Origin: Bacteroidales bacterium
Lineage (GTDB): Bacteria > Bacteroidota > Bacteroidia > Bacteroidales > WCHB1-69
Assembly: GCA_017554325.1 (NCBI GenBank)
Contig: JAFZIP010000001.1
Span: 1 to 64,000 of the forward strand
Reading direction: 5' to 3'
DNA length: 64,000 nt
Both the position numbers and the translations under genes were made by a program. This document shows, piece by piece, positions 42,018 to 50,458 of the stretch; the stretch's first letter is position 1; each line of letters starts with the position of its first letter. The notes beneath the pieces were generated by a model. That model was not told the DNA's origin, ran no database searches, and saw only the letters and a list, made by a program, of their open reading frames with translations.

Positions 42018-43811
42018 ATGGCAAATTACAAATATCACATTTTGCTTTGCGGTGGTACCGGATGTACCGCTTCTGAAAGCCCGAAAATTAAAGAAAATTT
42101 CATCCAGTTGCTGGCTGAAAAGAACCTTACCGACGACGTGCAGGTGGTTGCCACCGGTTGTTTCGGTTTCTGTGAGAAGGGCCCCATCGTCAAGATTCTG
42201 CCCGACAACACATTCTACACCCAGGTGAAACCCGAAGATTGCCGCGAAATCATCGACGAGCACATCATCAAGGGTAGAAAAGTGCAGCGCCTGCTGTATG
42301 AAAACCCTGAGGATCAGAAACACATTTCCGACTCCAAGCACATGGGTTTCTACAAGAAACAGATGCGTATCGCTTTGCGTAACTGCGGTTTCATCGATCC
42401 TGAAAACATCGACGAATACATCGCACGTGACGGTTACAAGGCATTGGCCACCGTTCTGGAACAGAACGACCCCGCCGCCACCATCGATCTCATCAAGAAA
42501 TCCGGTCTTCGCGGCCGTGGCGGTGCAGGCTTCCCCACAGGTTTGAAATGGGAACTCTGCGCCAAGAACGCTGCTGACCAGAAATACATCATCTGCAACG
42601 CCGACGAAGGCGACCCGGGTGCATTCATGGATCGTTCCATCTTGGAAGGCGACCCGCACTCCATCATCGAAGCTATGGCCATCGGCGGTTTCTGTATCGG
42701 AGCCACCATCGGTTTGGTCTATATCCGTGCCGAATATCCGCTGGCTATCCACCGTTTGCAGATTGCCATCAACCAGGCCCGCGAGTACGGTCTGCTCGGC
42801 AAGAACATCTTCGGTACCGATTTCGATTTCGACATCATCCTCCGCTACGGTGCTGGTGCATTCGTCTGCGGTGAGGAAACCGCTTTGATCCACTCCATGG
42901 AAGGTCTCCGTGGCGAGCCTACCTTCAAACCGCCATTCCCGGCAGTTGAAGGTTACTTGAAGAAACCGTCCAACGTGAACAACGTGGAAACCTACGCCAA
43001 CATCCCGGTTATCATCAACAAGGGTTGGGAATGGTTCTCCTCTATCGGAACGGAGAAATCCAAAGGTACGAAAGTGTTCGCATTGGCTGGCCAGATCAAC
43101 AACGTCGGTTTGATCGAAGTCCCGATGGGTATCACCTTGCGTGAGGTCATCTACGAAATCGGTGGCGGTATCAAGGGCGGCAAGAAGTTCAAAGCCGTGC
43201 AAACCGGCGGTCCTTCCGGCGGCTGCTTGACCGAGAAGTTCCTCGACACCCCGATCGACTATGATAACCTCGTGGCTGCTGGCTCCATGATGGGCTCCGG
43301 CGGTATGATCGTCATGGACGAGACCTCCTGTATGGTCTCCGTGGCTAAGTTCTACCTCGACTTCACCGTGGAAGAGTCCTGCGGCAAGTGTTCTCCCTGC
43401 CGTATCGGTAACAAACGTCTGTGCGAAATCCTTGACAAGATCACCAAGGGCCAAGGCACCATGGAAGACCTTGACAAGCTCCGCAACCTGGCACACGTCA
43501 TCAAAGACACGGCCCTTTGCGGTCTCGGCCAGACTTCCCCGAACCCGGTGTTGTCCACCATCGACAACTTCTGGGATGAGTACGTTGCCCACGTGGTTGA
43601 CAAGAAATGTCCCGCCGGTCAATGCAAGGCCCTGAAACAATACATCATCGATCCTGAGAAGTGTAAAGGCTGTACCGCTTGCGCACGCAACTGTCCGGTC
43701 GGCGCTATCAGCGGAACGGTGAAGATGCCGCATGAAATCAACCAAGAACTCTGTATCAAGTGCGGTACCTGTATTGAAAAATGTAAATTTAACGCAATTA
43801 GTATTAAATAG
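42018..43811 (+). CDS. hydB: NuoF-like flavoprotein subunit of the electron-bifurcating hydrogenase
   Basis: A 597-residue subunit: N-terminal thioredoxin-like [2Fe-2S] domain (CGGTGC, VATGCFGFC), the NuoF core with FMN/NADH site (GLRGRGGAGFPTGLKW and NADEGDPGAFMDRS), the 4Fe-4S motif SCGKCSPCRIG, and two C-terminal 4Fe-4S clusters (CKGCTACARNC, CIKCGTCIEKC). In the HydABC complex it reacts with NAD(H), and the flavin is thought to bifurcate electrons between NAD and ferredoxin. It matches the HydB/HndC type in layout. It lies between the HndB-like gene and hydA. Confidence 0.94.
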   Translation: MANYKYHILLCGGTGCTASESPKIKENFIQLLAEKNLTDDVQVVATGCFGFCEKGPIVKILPDNTFYTQVKPEDCREIIDEHIIKGRKVQRLLYENPEDQKHISDSKHMGFYKKQMRIALRNCGFIDPENIDEYIARDGYKALATVLEQNDPAATIDLIKKSGLRGRGGAGFPTGLKWELCAKNAADQKYIICNADEGDPGAFMDRSILEGDPHSIIEAMAIGGFCIGATIGLVYIRAEYPLAIHRLQIAINQAREYGLLGKNIFGTDFDFDIILRYGAGAFVCGEETALIHSMEGLRGEPTFKPPFPAVEGYLKKPSNVNNVETYANIPVIINKGWEWFSSIGTEKSKGTKVFALAGQINNVGLIEVPMGITLREVIYEIGGGIKGGKKFKAVQTGGPSGGCLTEKFLDTPIDYDNLVAAGSMMGSGGMIVMDETSCMVSVAKFYLDFTVEESCGKCSPCRIGNKRLCEILDKITKGQGTMEDLDKLRNLAHVIKDTALCGLGQTSPNPVLSTIDNFWDEYVAHVVDKKCPAGQCKALKQYIIDPEKCKGCTACARNCPVGAISGTVKMPHEINQELCIKCGTCIEKCKFNAISIK

Positions 43812-43826
43812 TAAAAGGGTATTAAT

Positions 43827-45614
43827 ATGGATATGATAAAATTAACAATAGACAATAGAGAAGTTGAAGTACCAAAAGGTACCACTATTCTTAAAGCCGC
43901 TCAAGGCATGGGTATCGATATTCCTACCCTTTGCCATTTCGAGCTGAACAATCTGGGCGTGCACAACAAACCCGGCGGATGCCGTATTTGTGTGGTGGAA
44001 GTGGCTGGCCGCCGTAATTTGGCTCCTGCCTGTGTCACCGAATGTATGCCGGACATGGTGGTGAGAACGAACTCCATGCGCGTGATCAACGCTCGCCGCA
44101 CGGTCCTCGAACTGATCCTCTCCGACCACCCGGCAGACTGTCTGCAGTGTGCCAAGAACGGTAACTGCGAGTTGCAAGACCTCGCCGTTCGCTTCGGCAT
44201 TCGTAAGAACCCGTTCATCGGACCGGAACACGAGCAATCCTCCTATCAACTCGAAGTTTCTCCGTCCATCATCCGCGACATGAACAAGTGCGTCATGTGC
44301 CGTCGTTGCGAGACGATGTGTAACGAGATGCAGACCGTTGGCGCTCTGTCCGCCATCGAGCGTGGTTTCCCGGCAGTGGTTTCCACCGCTTTCAACCAGC
44401 ATCTGGATCACTCACCGTGTACATTCTGCGGCCAGTGCGTCGCCGTTTGTCCTGTGGGCGCTCTTACCGAGGTTGACCACACCGGCGCTGTTCTCCGCGC
44501 TATCGTGGACCCGACCAAGAAAACCGTCGTCCAAGTGGCTCCTGCCGTGCGTGTGGCTATCGGCGAAGAGTTCGGCATGGAACCCGGCACCATCGCTACT
44601 GGCAAGCTGACCGCCGCTCTGAAGGCTCTCGGCTTCGACTATGTGTTCGATACCGACTGGTCCGCCGACTTGACGATCATGGAAGAAGGCACCGAGCTCA
44701 TCGGCCGTCTGACCAAGTTCTTGGCTGGCGACAAGAGCGTTCCGCTTCCAATCCTCACCTCCTGCTGTCCTGCATGGGTGAACTTCTTCGAACATCAGTT
44801 CCCGGATATGAGAGATCTTCCTTCCACGGCAAAATCTCCTCAACAGATGTTCGGTGCTATCGCCAAATCCTATTTTGCTGAAAAGATTAACTGCAAGCGC
44901 GAAGACATGATCAGCGTGTCTGTGATGCCTTGCTTGGCCAAGAAATACGAAGTTGGCCGTGACGAGTTCAAGGTGAACGGCAATCCTGATGTGGATTACT
45001 CCATCTCCACCCGCGAGCTGGCACGTCTCATCAAGATGGCCAACATCGACTTCAAATCCCTGCCTGATGCTGAATTTGACAGCCCGCTCGGTCAATCTAC
45101 CGGTGCTGCTGTGATCTTCGGTACCACGGGCGGTGTGATCGAGGCTGCTGTCCGTACCGCTTACGAGGTTATCACCAAGAAACCGCTTCCGAAGATCGAC
45201 TTCGAAGAGCTCCGTGGTTTGGAAGGTGTCCGTTCCGCTACCATCGATGTGGACGGTCTCAAGCTGAACATCGGTATCGCTCACGGTCTGAAGAACGCCC
45301 GTAAGTTGTTGGAAGACATCAAGGCCGGCAAGTGCAACTTCCATGCTATTGAGATTATGGCATGTCCTGGTGGTTGTATCGACGGCGCAGGCCAGCCGCT
45401 GCACCACGGTAATGCCGACATCATCAAGGCTCGTTGGGAAGCTATCTACCGTGCCGACAGAGAGATGCCGATCCGTAAATCTCACGAAAACCCGTCCATC
45501 CAGGCCATCTACAAAGAGTATCTGGGTGAACCGTGCGGTCACAAGTCTCACGAACTGCTGCACACGCACTATTTCGACAGACAGACCACCGTGGAAGTGG
45601 ATTTAAACAAATAA
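43827..45614 (+). CDS. hydA: [FeFe] hydrogenase catalytic subunit, group A
   Basis: A 595-residue catalytic subunit that interconverts protons and H2. N-terminal clusters: [2Fe-2S] (C36, C52, C55, C69), His-Cys3 cluster (H101, C105, C108, C114) and two 4Fe-4S clusters (C155-C165 and C198-C208). The H-cluster motifs are TSCCPAW (C313, C314), MPCLAKKYE (C369) and MACPGGC (C513, C517), with GAGQP after the last. The four cluster ligands are at a constant offset from those of the Clostridium CpI enzyme, so the domain is complete. It works with the HydB and HydC subunits next to it. Confidence 0.97.
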   Translation: MDMIKLTIDNREVEVPKGTTILKAAQGMGIDIPTLCHFELNNLGVHNKPGGCRICVVEVAGRRNLAPACVTECMPDMVVRTNSMRVINARRTVLELILSDHPADCLQCAKNGNCELQDLAVRFGIRKNPFIGPEHEQSSYQLEVSPSIIRDMNKCVMCRRCETMCNEMQTVGALSAIERGFPAVVSTAFNQHLDHSPCTFCGQCVAVCPVGALTEVDHTGAVLRAIVDPTKKTVVQVAPAVRVAIGEEFGMEPGTIATGKLTAALKALGFDYVFDTDWSADLTIMEEGTELIGRLTKFLAGDKSVPLPILTSCCPAWVNFFEHQFPDMRDLPSTAKSPQQMFGAIAKSYFAEKINCKREDMISVSVMPCLAKKYEVGRDEFKVNGNPDVDYSISTRELARLIKMANIDFKSLPDAEFDSPLGQSTGAAVIFGTTGGVIEAAVRTAYEVITKKPLPKIDFEELRGLEGVRSATIDVDGLKLNIGIAHGLKNARKLLEDIKAGKCNFHAIEIMACPGGCIDGAGQPLHHGNADIIKARWEAIYRADREMPIRKSHENPSIQAIYKEYLGEPCGHKSHELLHTHYFDRQTTVEVDLNK

Positions 45615-45636
45615 TTAATCTGAAAAAAGCATAAAC

Positions 45637-46134
45637 ATGGATAATAAGAAGATTATAATCAAAATGAAACCCGAAGTCAGGGAAAAAGTTATTGAGATCT
45701 GCAATAACTTCGGCAACAACCCTGGCGAGCTCATCAATGTCTTACATCAAACGCAGGACTTCCTCGGCTATCTGCCCGCAGAGGTTCAGGAGTTGATTGC
45801 GGAGAGACTGCACATGCCGACCGCCAAGGTTTACGGTGTGGTTTCCTTCTACGCATTCTTCACCATGACGCCGAAGGGCAAATACCCTGTATCCGTATGT
45901 ATGGGTACCGCATGTTATGTGCGTGGTGGCGAGAAGATCCTGGACGCCTTCAAGAAAGAGTTGGGCGTAGAGGTTGGCCAAACCGATGCCAACGGTCTCT
46001 TCTCCCTCACCTCTTTGCGTTGCGTGGGTGCCTGCGGTCTGGCCCCTGTCGCCCTCGTTGACGGCAAGGTGTTCGGTCGTTTGGCTCCTGCCATGGTCAA
46101 GGACATCGTGAAAGAATATCGCGAAATGGAGTAA
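45637..46134 (+). CDS. hydC: NuoE-like subunit of the bifurcating hydrogenase
   Basis: A 165-residue thioredoxin-fold [2Fe-2S] protein. The cluster cysteines lie in CMGTACYVRGG and CVGACGLAPV, with the typical VYGVVSFYAFFTMTPKGKYP between a helical N-terminus and the cluster. In HydABC this subunit sits beside HydB and passes electrons. It follows hydA after 22 bases and is closed by a strong terminator, so the operon is HndB-like, hydB, hydA, hydC. Confidence 0.95.
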   Translation: MDNKKIIIKMKPEVREKVIEICNNFGNNPGELINVLHQTQDFLGYLPAEVQELIAERLHMPTAKVYGVVSFYAFFTMTPKGKYPVSVCMGTACYVRGGEKILDAFKKELGVEVGQTDANGLFSLTSLRCVGACGLAPVALVDGKVFGRLAPAMVKDIVKEYREME

Positions 46135-46153
46135 ACCTCAGCATATTCCGAAA

Positions 46154-46187
46154 GAAGAGGCGGCCTTACGGCCGCCTCTTCTTGTTT
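46154..46187. terminator. Bidirectional intrinsic terminator after hydC
   Basis: A 12-bp stem GAAGAGGCGGCC / GGCCGCCTCTTC with a TTAC loop (46154-46165 and 46170-46181) is followed by TTGTTT. It lies between the convergent hydrogenase operon and esterase gene. Confidence 0.92.
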
Positions 46188-47322
46188 AAAATATCCCCTG
46201 CACAAATTCGGAGAAATAGACACGCCAGTTGCGCCAGGTGTGGCCGCCAATAGTCGTGCGCGCAGAATATTTCACTCCATCGCGCTTCAGCTTCCTGCAA
46301 AAAGCAGTCATCTGTGGATGTAAAATATCACCAGAGCCACCGCTAATCCAATATTCGGAATAATGGCTCACCGGAAGCTGCTGTTTGCCAATCACCGGCG
46401 AAAACAGACCCACCGCGGAAAAGGTGCTGTCGCACATATTGGCCAGATTGGCCGATTGCTTGGCACCCGCCGAAAGCCCGGCCACGGCACGGCTTCCCTG
46501 CCAATCGGCAAAACGGTATTTCTCCTTTAAGAATGCCTCCATCTCCGGATAACAGCGTTCAAATTCCTGTTTCGACCATTTCGAAAAGTGAAGTATGTTT
46601 TTCAGCAGACTCACAGTCTCGTCTTGGCCCACAAAGCACTCGGGATTGGCATCGGGCATCACCAGAATCATGGGCTTCGCCTTTTGCTGCAGGATGAGAT
46701 TCTCCAAAATCTGCGCCGCCTGCCCCCGGTCCATCCACGCCGTTTCGTTGCCGTTCAATCCGTGTAACAAATACAGCACAGGATAACTATCCGAACTTTC
46801 CGCATATTGCGGCGGCGTGTAAACCAGAATCCTCCTGCTTTTGCCTTCAGACTTTCTATGCAAGACAAGCGTATCCAATTTCCCCTGCATGACGTCCCTG
46901 ACATACAAGTCGGTCTGCGGGGTTCCGCGGAGAACGAAAAAGCTCCGTTTTTGGCTATACACGCGCACTGAGTCTGGGTTCGTGGGATCCAAGGACCATC
47001 CTTTTTCTGTAATGAATTGATAGGTATAAACCTCTGGCGCCAACGGCGGCGTGGTATAGTACCAAACACCCGCGCTGTCCTTCAACATCTTGATTTTATG
47101 GGAGCCTTCTGACTTAACAATCGTCTCTATCCGACGTAGGTCGCAATCACATAACAACTTAACCTTCTTGGCAGTTGAATCCACATAGCGGAAAGTCACG
47201 GAACCGTCCTGATTAATGCGCGAAATCCCGAATTCAGAAACTTGAGCGGAGAGCAGAAGACAACTATAGCACAACAGGCTAAAAAACAGTGTTTTATAAA
47301 AAAAATCTTGCATTCGTCTCAT
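46186..47322 (-). CDS. Exported esterase of the feruloyl/enterochelin esterase type with N-terminal E-set domain
   Basis: A 378-residue protein with a signal peptide (1-26). Residues about 30-125 form an immunoglobulin-like E-set domain (VTFRYVDSTAKKVKLLCDCD, then AGVWYYTTPPLAPEVYTYQF), and an alpha/beta hydrolase domain follows. The nucleophile is the Ser in AGLSAGAKQS, with YPVLYLLHGLNGNETAW forming the oxyanion side, and GGHTW near the end carrying the His. Such proteins release feruloyl or acetyl groups from plant polysaccharide or split siderophore esters; which applies is unknown. It is divergent from no neighbour and reads toward the hydrogenase operon. Confidence 0.88.
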   Translation of the reverse strand: MRRMQDFFYKTLFFSLLCYSCLLLSAQVSEFGISRINQDGSVTFRYVDSTAKKVKLLCDCDLRRIETIVKSEGSHKIKMLKDSAGVWYYTTPPLAPEVYTYQFITEKGWSLDPTNPDSVRVYSQKRSFFVLRGTPQTDLYVRDVMQGKLDTLVLHRKSEGKSRRILVYTPPQYAESSDSYPVLYLLHGLNGNETAWMDRGQAAQILENLILQQKAKPMILVMPDANPECFVGQDETVSLLKNILHFSKWSKQEFERCYPEMEAFLKEKYRFADWQGSRAVAGLSAGAKQSANLANMCDSTFSAVGLFSPVIGKQQLPVSHYSEYWISGGSGDILHPQMTAFCRKLKRDGVKYSARTTIGGHTWRNWRVYFSEFVQGIF

Positions 47323-47444
47323 AATCTGATATTGATTCGTTCCAGTAGATGTACAAGTTTATAATAAAAACCTAGCATTAACGGCTCGCGAACAATATTA
47401 TTGTTTTGGAAGAGACAAACGATGCCACTGCAACAGCGTATTCA

Positions 47445-48335
47445 TCACATGTTCTTTCTGAACAATGCAGGACTAACACCTACATGCCGGCGAAAGAACG
47501 TGCCGAAATGGGACTGGTTTTTGAACCCAAGTCTGTCGGCTATCTGCTGAACAGTGAGGCGTGTGGTGGTGAGCAATGTTTTCGCCTGCAAGAGAATGTG
47601 CTCGTCGAGCCACGCACCAACAGGCCTGCCCGTCGTTTTCTTGATGACATTCGCCAGATATTTGGGCGTGATGCACAATTGTTCCGCATACCACGCTATC
47701 TTCTTATGCTGAATGCTGTTCTGTTCCACAAGACTATAAAAGTCTGCCATCAATTGCTCCGCTCGGGAGCAGGTCGCCTGTCGTTCATATAATGCGGAAA
47801 AACTGCCTTGCAGATAATGGAACAACGAGCTGGTGAGTTTCAGTGCGCAATCACGGACGTTGGGATTGCATGGCTGCTGTCTCAAGACCTCCTGCAAAAG
47901 ATGAAAATACTGGATTGAGGTTTGCAATTGTTCTTCTGTCAATTCGTTACACGGATAGGCACGGGCAGCCTGCTTGGCACGATAGGAGTAATCGTTCATC
48001 TGCAAATCATCGGCAAATTTGTCATTATGGGCTATGATCAACATCGTGCAGTTCTCTAATATTGCATCCACATGCAATACAAAATCCGGCAACAAGGTGA
48101 TGATACTCGGAGCTTTGGCCTGCAAGTGATGAAGATTGATGCTACATTGCATTTCCCCTTCCAGAAGTATCACAATGGCATAGTAATCAATGTGAAAATA
48201 CTCGGGCAGCACATTCCGATCGGGATGATATTCCACAATCCGAAAATAGTCATTGTCAAGCATCAACGAGGAATCCACCTCATCGGTATCGAAAATGGGC
48301 AACTGGTTATGGAGAGGCAAGGATTTCTTTTTCAT
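47445..48335 (-). CDS. AraC-family transcriptional regulator
   Basis: A 296-residue protein with an N-terminal cupin-type sensor domain (YFHIDYYAIVILLEGEMQCS) and a C-terminal AraC DNA-binding domain: WYAEQLCITPKYLANVIKKT for the first helix-turn-helix and VQQIADRLGFKNQSHFGTFF for the second. The ligand is unknown. It is divergent from the GH53-like gene at 48487 and lies beside the esterase on the same strand, so it may control either polysaccharide-related gene. A TATTTTTG element lies 20 bases before its start. Confidence 0.93.
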   Translation of the reverse strand: MKKKSLPLHNQLPIFDTDEVDSSLMLDNDYFRIVEYHPDRNVLPEYFHIDYYAIVILLEGEMQCSINLHHLQAKAPSIITLLPDFVLHVDAILENCTMLIIAHNDKFADDLQMNDYSYRAKQAARAYPCNELTEEQLQTSIQYFHLLQEVLRQQPCNPNVRDCALKLTSSLFHYLQGSFSALYERQATCSRAEQLMADFYSLVEQNSIQHKKIAWYAEQLCITPKYLANVIKKTTGRPVGAWLDEHILLQAKTLLTTTRLTVQQIADRLGFKNQSHFGTFFRRHVGVSPALFRKNM

Positions 48336-48354
48336 GCAAGTGTCTTTTAGACCA

Positions 48355-48362
48355 CAAAAATA
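48355..48362 (-). promoter_or_regulatory. TAnnTTTG promoter element for the AraC regulator
   Basis: TATTTTTG on the minus strand, 20 bases upstream of the regulator start. Confidence 0.55.
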
Positions 48363-48450
48363 GCATTTTTTACATAAAATAATAAAAAATAGGGGTAAAT
48401 CAGAACAATATTAGCGACAAGTGGAACTTGCAATAAACTGGAATAAACCG

Positions 48451-48458
48451 TAGTTTTG
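48451..48458 (+). promoter_or_regulatory. TAnnTTTG promoter element for the GH53-like gene
   Basis: TAGTTTTG, 29 bases before the ATG at 48487 and 20 before the alternative ATG at 48478. Confidence 0.55.
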
Positions 48459-48486
48459 CACCTTTATTAATAAATATATGTTTAAT

Positions 48487-50409
48487 ATGAAAAGAATCTT
48501 TATTTTTTCTCTGCTGACACTGATAACTTTCTGCGCTGTGGCGCAAAACATCACCCTCACCTTCACAGGGCGCGATGACAACAGCCGACACATGCAATTG
48601 AACCGCGTGGTCGTGATCAACCACACCCAAGGATGGCAGGAGACCCTCATCTGGCCCGACACCACCCTGACCATGCAAAAGAATATAGGAATTGCCCCCG
48701 TAGGGGCGAATGATTATTCGCCCCTACGGATATCACAAAACAACCCCAACCCGTTCAATGGCACCACGGACGTGATGTTGACGACGGACAAGGATGGGGT
48801 TGTAACGATGGAGATTACCGACATGAATGGGCGTGTGGTAGAGACGGTGCATGCACCATCTCTACAGGCCGGCACGCACCATTTCCGCATAACCATGGCC
48901 CGTATGGGCACATACGTGTTAACCGCCCATCAAAACGGCAACACATCGTCCATCAAGATGTTGTGCAACGAGGGTAACGGGAAAAACCAGATCAATTATT
49001 TGGGTGTAGAGACGGTGCATGCACCGTCTCTACAATCCCAACGCAACACCCCTGCCCCCGGCGACATCATGGAATATGTGGGCTACGCCACCCTCAACGG
49101 CACGGAGGTGGAGAGCCAGCGCATCGTCAAGATGCAGAACGACTCGCAAATTCTCACCCTACTGTTTGACGGAACGCGCGAAAGGAAAACCAAAGCTCCG
49201 ATCAAGAATGAGTCTGGCGATTTCCGCGTAGCCCTTTCTCTGAGCCCATTCTCCTTGAACCAGTTCCAAAAAGGATATTCCTTTGTGGTCGGCGACAAGA
49301 CCGCTTCCACTCCGGAAGAGTTGCAGTCAATCTACCGCGAGCTCGGCTCCACGGAGATGTATGTCCGCGTGGCCACCAAACGTCATGTCACCGCTGAGGA
49401 CATCACCGACGGCGAACCGGATGAGAACGCCAACGTACACACCTTTGACCAGGCCATCCGCCTGTGCCAGATTGCAAAAGCATTGGATATGCCCATCAAT
49501 CCGGAAATCATGTGCGCCTACACCTACATGGACATGGACAAGCAACAGGCCCCGCGTTTCGACGAGTACCCGGAATTCAACTACCTGATGAACGGCAAGG
49601 CGTGGGAAGAACTAAGCCTCGATGAAATCTGTGTGGTACTAGAAGCCTACGGCGAATTTGTGGCCGAGGCCATTCTCAACACAGGTTGTACCGTGGAAAA
49701 CTGGAATCTCGGCAACGAGGCCAATTTCGGTTTCGCCGGCATCAGCATGGGATTGAAAACCGCGGTGGACCCGAAACTGGAAAAAGCCGGAACCCTCAAG
49801 AAATACACCGCGCCGGTCTTTGCGCGCGGCTGGCTGAAGAAACATGTTTGGAAACATGATGCCAAAGCATACGCAGCTGTAAAGCAGGGTATTCTGAACG
49901 CATACGCAAAACTGGGCAAGGACGCCTCCAATGTCAAATTTTCGACACACATCGCCACCGTGGTCTTTCCGGCAAGTTGCAGCGTCGCCTTCTTCAAGTA
50001 CATGAAACAGAACGGTTATGAGATGGAAACCGCTGGCATCAGCTATTACCCCAGCGCCCCGTCCATGTCGTTGAATAAAAAAGGGCTTTTGAAGAAAACT
50101 GTCAAAAAGATCAACAAAAAATGCGGTCTGAATGTGTTCATCGGCGAATTTTCCTATCCGTCAGGCAAGATGGACGGACCTTTTGCCGGATGGAACAAGA
50201 AGGTGAAAGGCTACAAACACGACCAGCAGGGCCAGGCCAACATCTACGCCGATGTGGTGAAGTGGGGCAAGGCGAACGGCATGGCCGGCATCCGCTACTG
50301 GGCACCTGACTACGAGGGCTGGTACACGATGTCGATGTTCGAATTCTCAAACCAGAAAGGCACCGCCAAGACCATCCTGCTCAATCACAAGGAAATTATT
50401 GAGAAATAG
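48487..50409 (+). CDS. GH53-like exported glycoside hydrolase with an N-terminal T9SS/FlgD-like module
   Basis: A 640-residue protein. The signal peptide (1-20, ending AVAQ) is followed by a module at about residues 75-155 (ISQNNPNPFNGTTDVMLTTD, then ITDMNGRVVETV) that looks like a T9SS sorting or FlgD-like domain but sits at the N-terminal side. The C-terminal 400 residues look like an (alpha/beta)8 hydrolase of the GH53 type: WNLGNEANFG would hold the acid/base Glu, GISYYPSAPS the conserved strand and IGEFSYPSG the nucleophile Glu. GH53 enzymes cut beta-1,4-galactan, but similarity here is weak. Three palindromic elements lie in frame in the first third. The frame can start three codons earlier. 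Confidence 0.7.
   Translation: MKRIFIFSLLTLITFCAVAQNITLTFTGRDDNSRHMQLNRVVVINHTQGWQETLIWPDTTLTMQKNIGIAPVGANDYSPLRISQNNPNPFNGTTDVMLTTDKDGVVTMEITDMNGRVVETVHAPSLQAGTHHFRITMARMGTYVLTAHQNGNTSSIKMLCNEGNGKNQINYLGVETVHAPSLQSQRNTPAPGDIMEYVGYATLNGTEVESQRIVKMQNDSQILTLLFDGTRERKTKAPIKNESGDFRVALSLSPFSLNQFQKGYSFVVGDKTASTPEELQSIYRELGSTEMYVRVATKRHVTAEDITDGEPDENANVHTFDQAIRLCQIAKALDMPINPEIMCAYTYMDMDKQQAPRFDEYPEFNYLMNGKAWEELSLDEICVVLEAYGEFVAEAILNTGCTVENWNLGNEANFGFAGISMGLKTAVDPKLEKAGTLKKYTAPVFARGWLKKHVWKHDAKAYAAVKQGILNAYAKLGKDASNVKFSTHIATVVFPASCSVAFFKYMKQNGYEMETAGISYYPSAPSMSLNKKGLLKKTVKKINKKCGLNVFIGEFSYPSGKMDGPFAGWNKKVKGYKHDQQGQANIYADVVKWGKANGMAGIRYWAPDYEGWYTMSMFEFSNQKGTAKTILLNHKEIIEK
48698..48729. repeat. Stem-loop element 1 inside the GH53-like reading frame
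   Basis: CCGTAGGGGCGAAT and its exact complement (48698-48711 and 48716-48729) enclose a 4-base loop. It is in frame and encodes APVGANDYSPLR, between the signal peptide region and the FlgD-like module. Confidence 0.88.
48838..48865. repeat. Palindromic element 2 inside the GH53-like reading frame
   Basis: GTAGAGACGGTGCA (48838-48851) is followed by its complement with one mismatch. It is in frame and encodes VETVHAPSL. Confidence 0.88.
49006..49033. repeat. Palindromic element 3 inside the GH53-like reading frame
   Basis: A perfect 28-bp palindrome with the same half-site GTAGAGACGGTGCA. It again encodes VETVHAPSL in the same reading phase, 168 bases after element 2. Confidence 0.9.
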
Positions 50410-50425
50410 TTCTTTAATATTTTTC

Positions 50426-50433
50426 TATCTTTG
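50426..50433 (+). promoter_or_regulatory. TAnnTTTG promoter element for the S8 peptidase gene
   Basis: TATCTTTG, 25 bases before the ATG at 50459; it excludes the longer frame that begins inside the previous gene. Confidence 0.6.
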
Positions 50434-50458
50434 CGCCAATAATAAAATTGGAAATGCA

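Noticed and set aside
41979..43745. A 588-codon open frame on the minus strand opposite hydB
   Set aside because: It is fully antisense to a clear flavoprotein gene. Its translation is rich in His, Val, Asp and Phe with no family marks, which is typical of a shadow of biased codon use.
44412..45569. A 385-codon minus-strand frame opposite hydA
   Set aside because: It overlaps the hydrogenase cluster motifs on the other strand and has no family signature.
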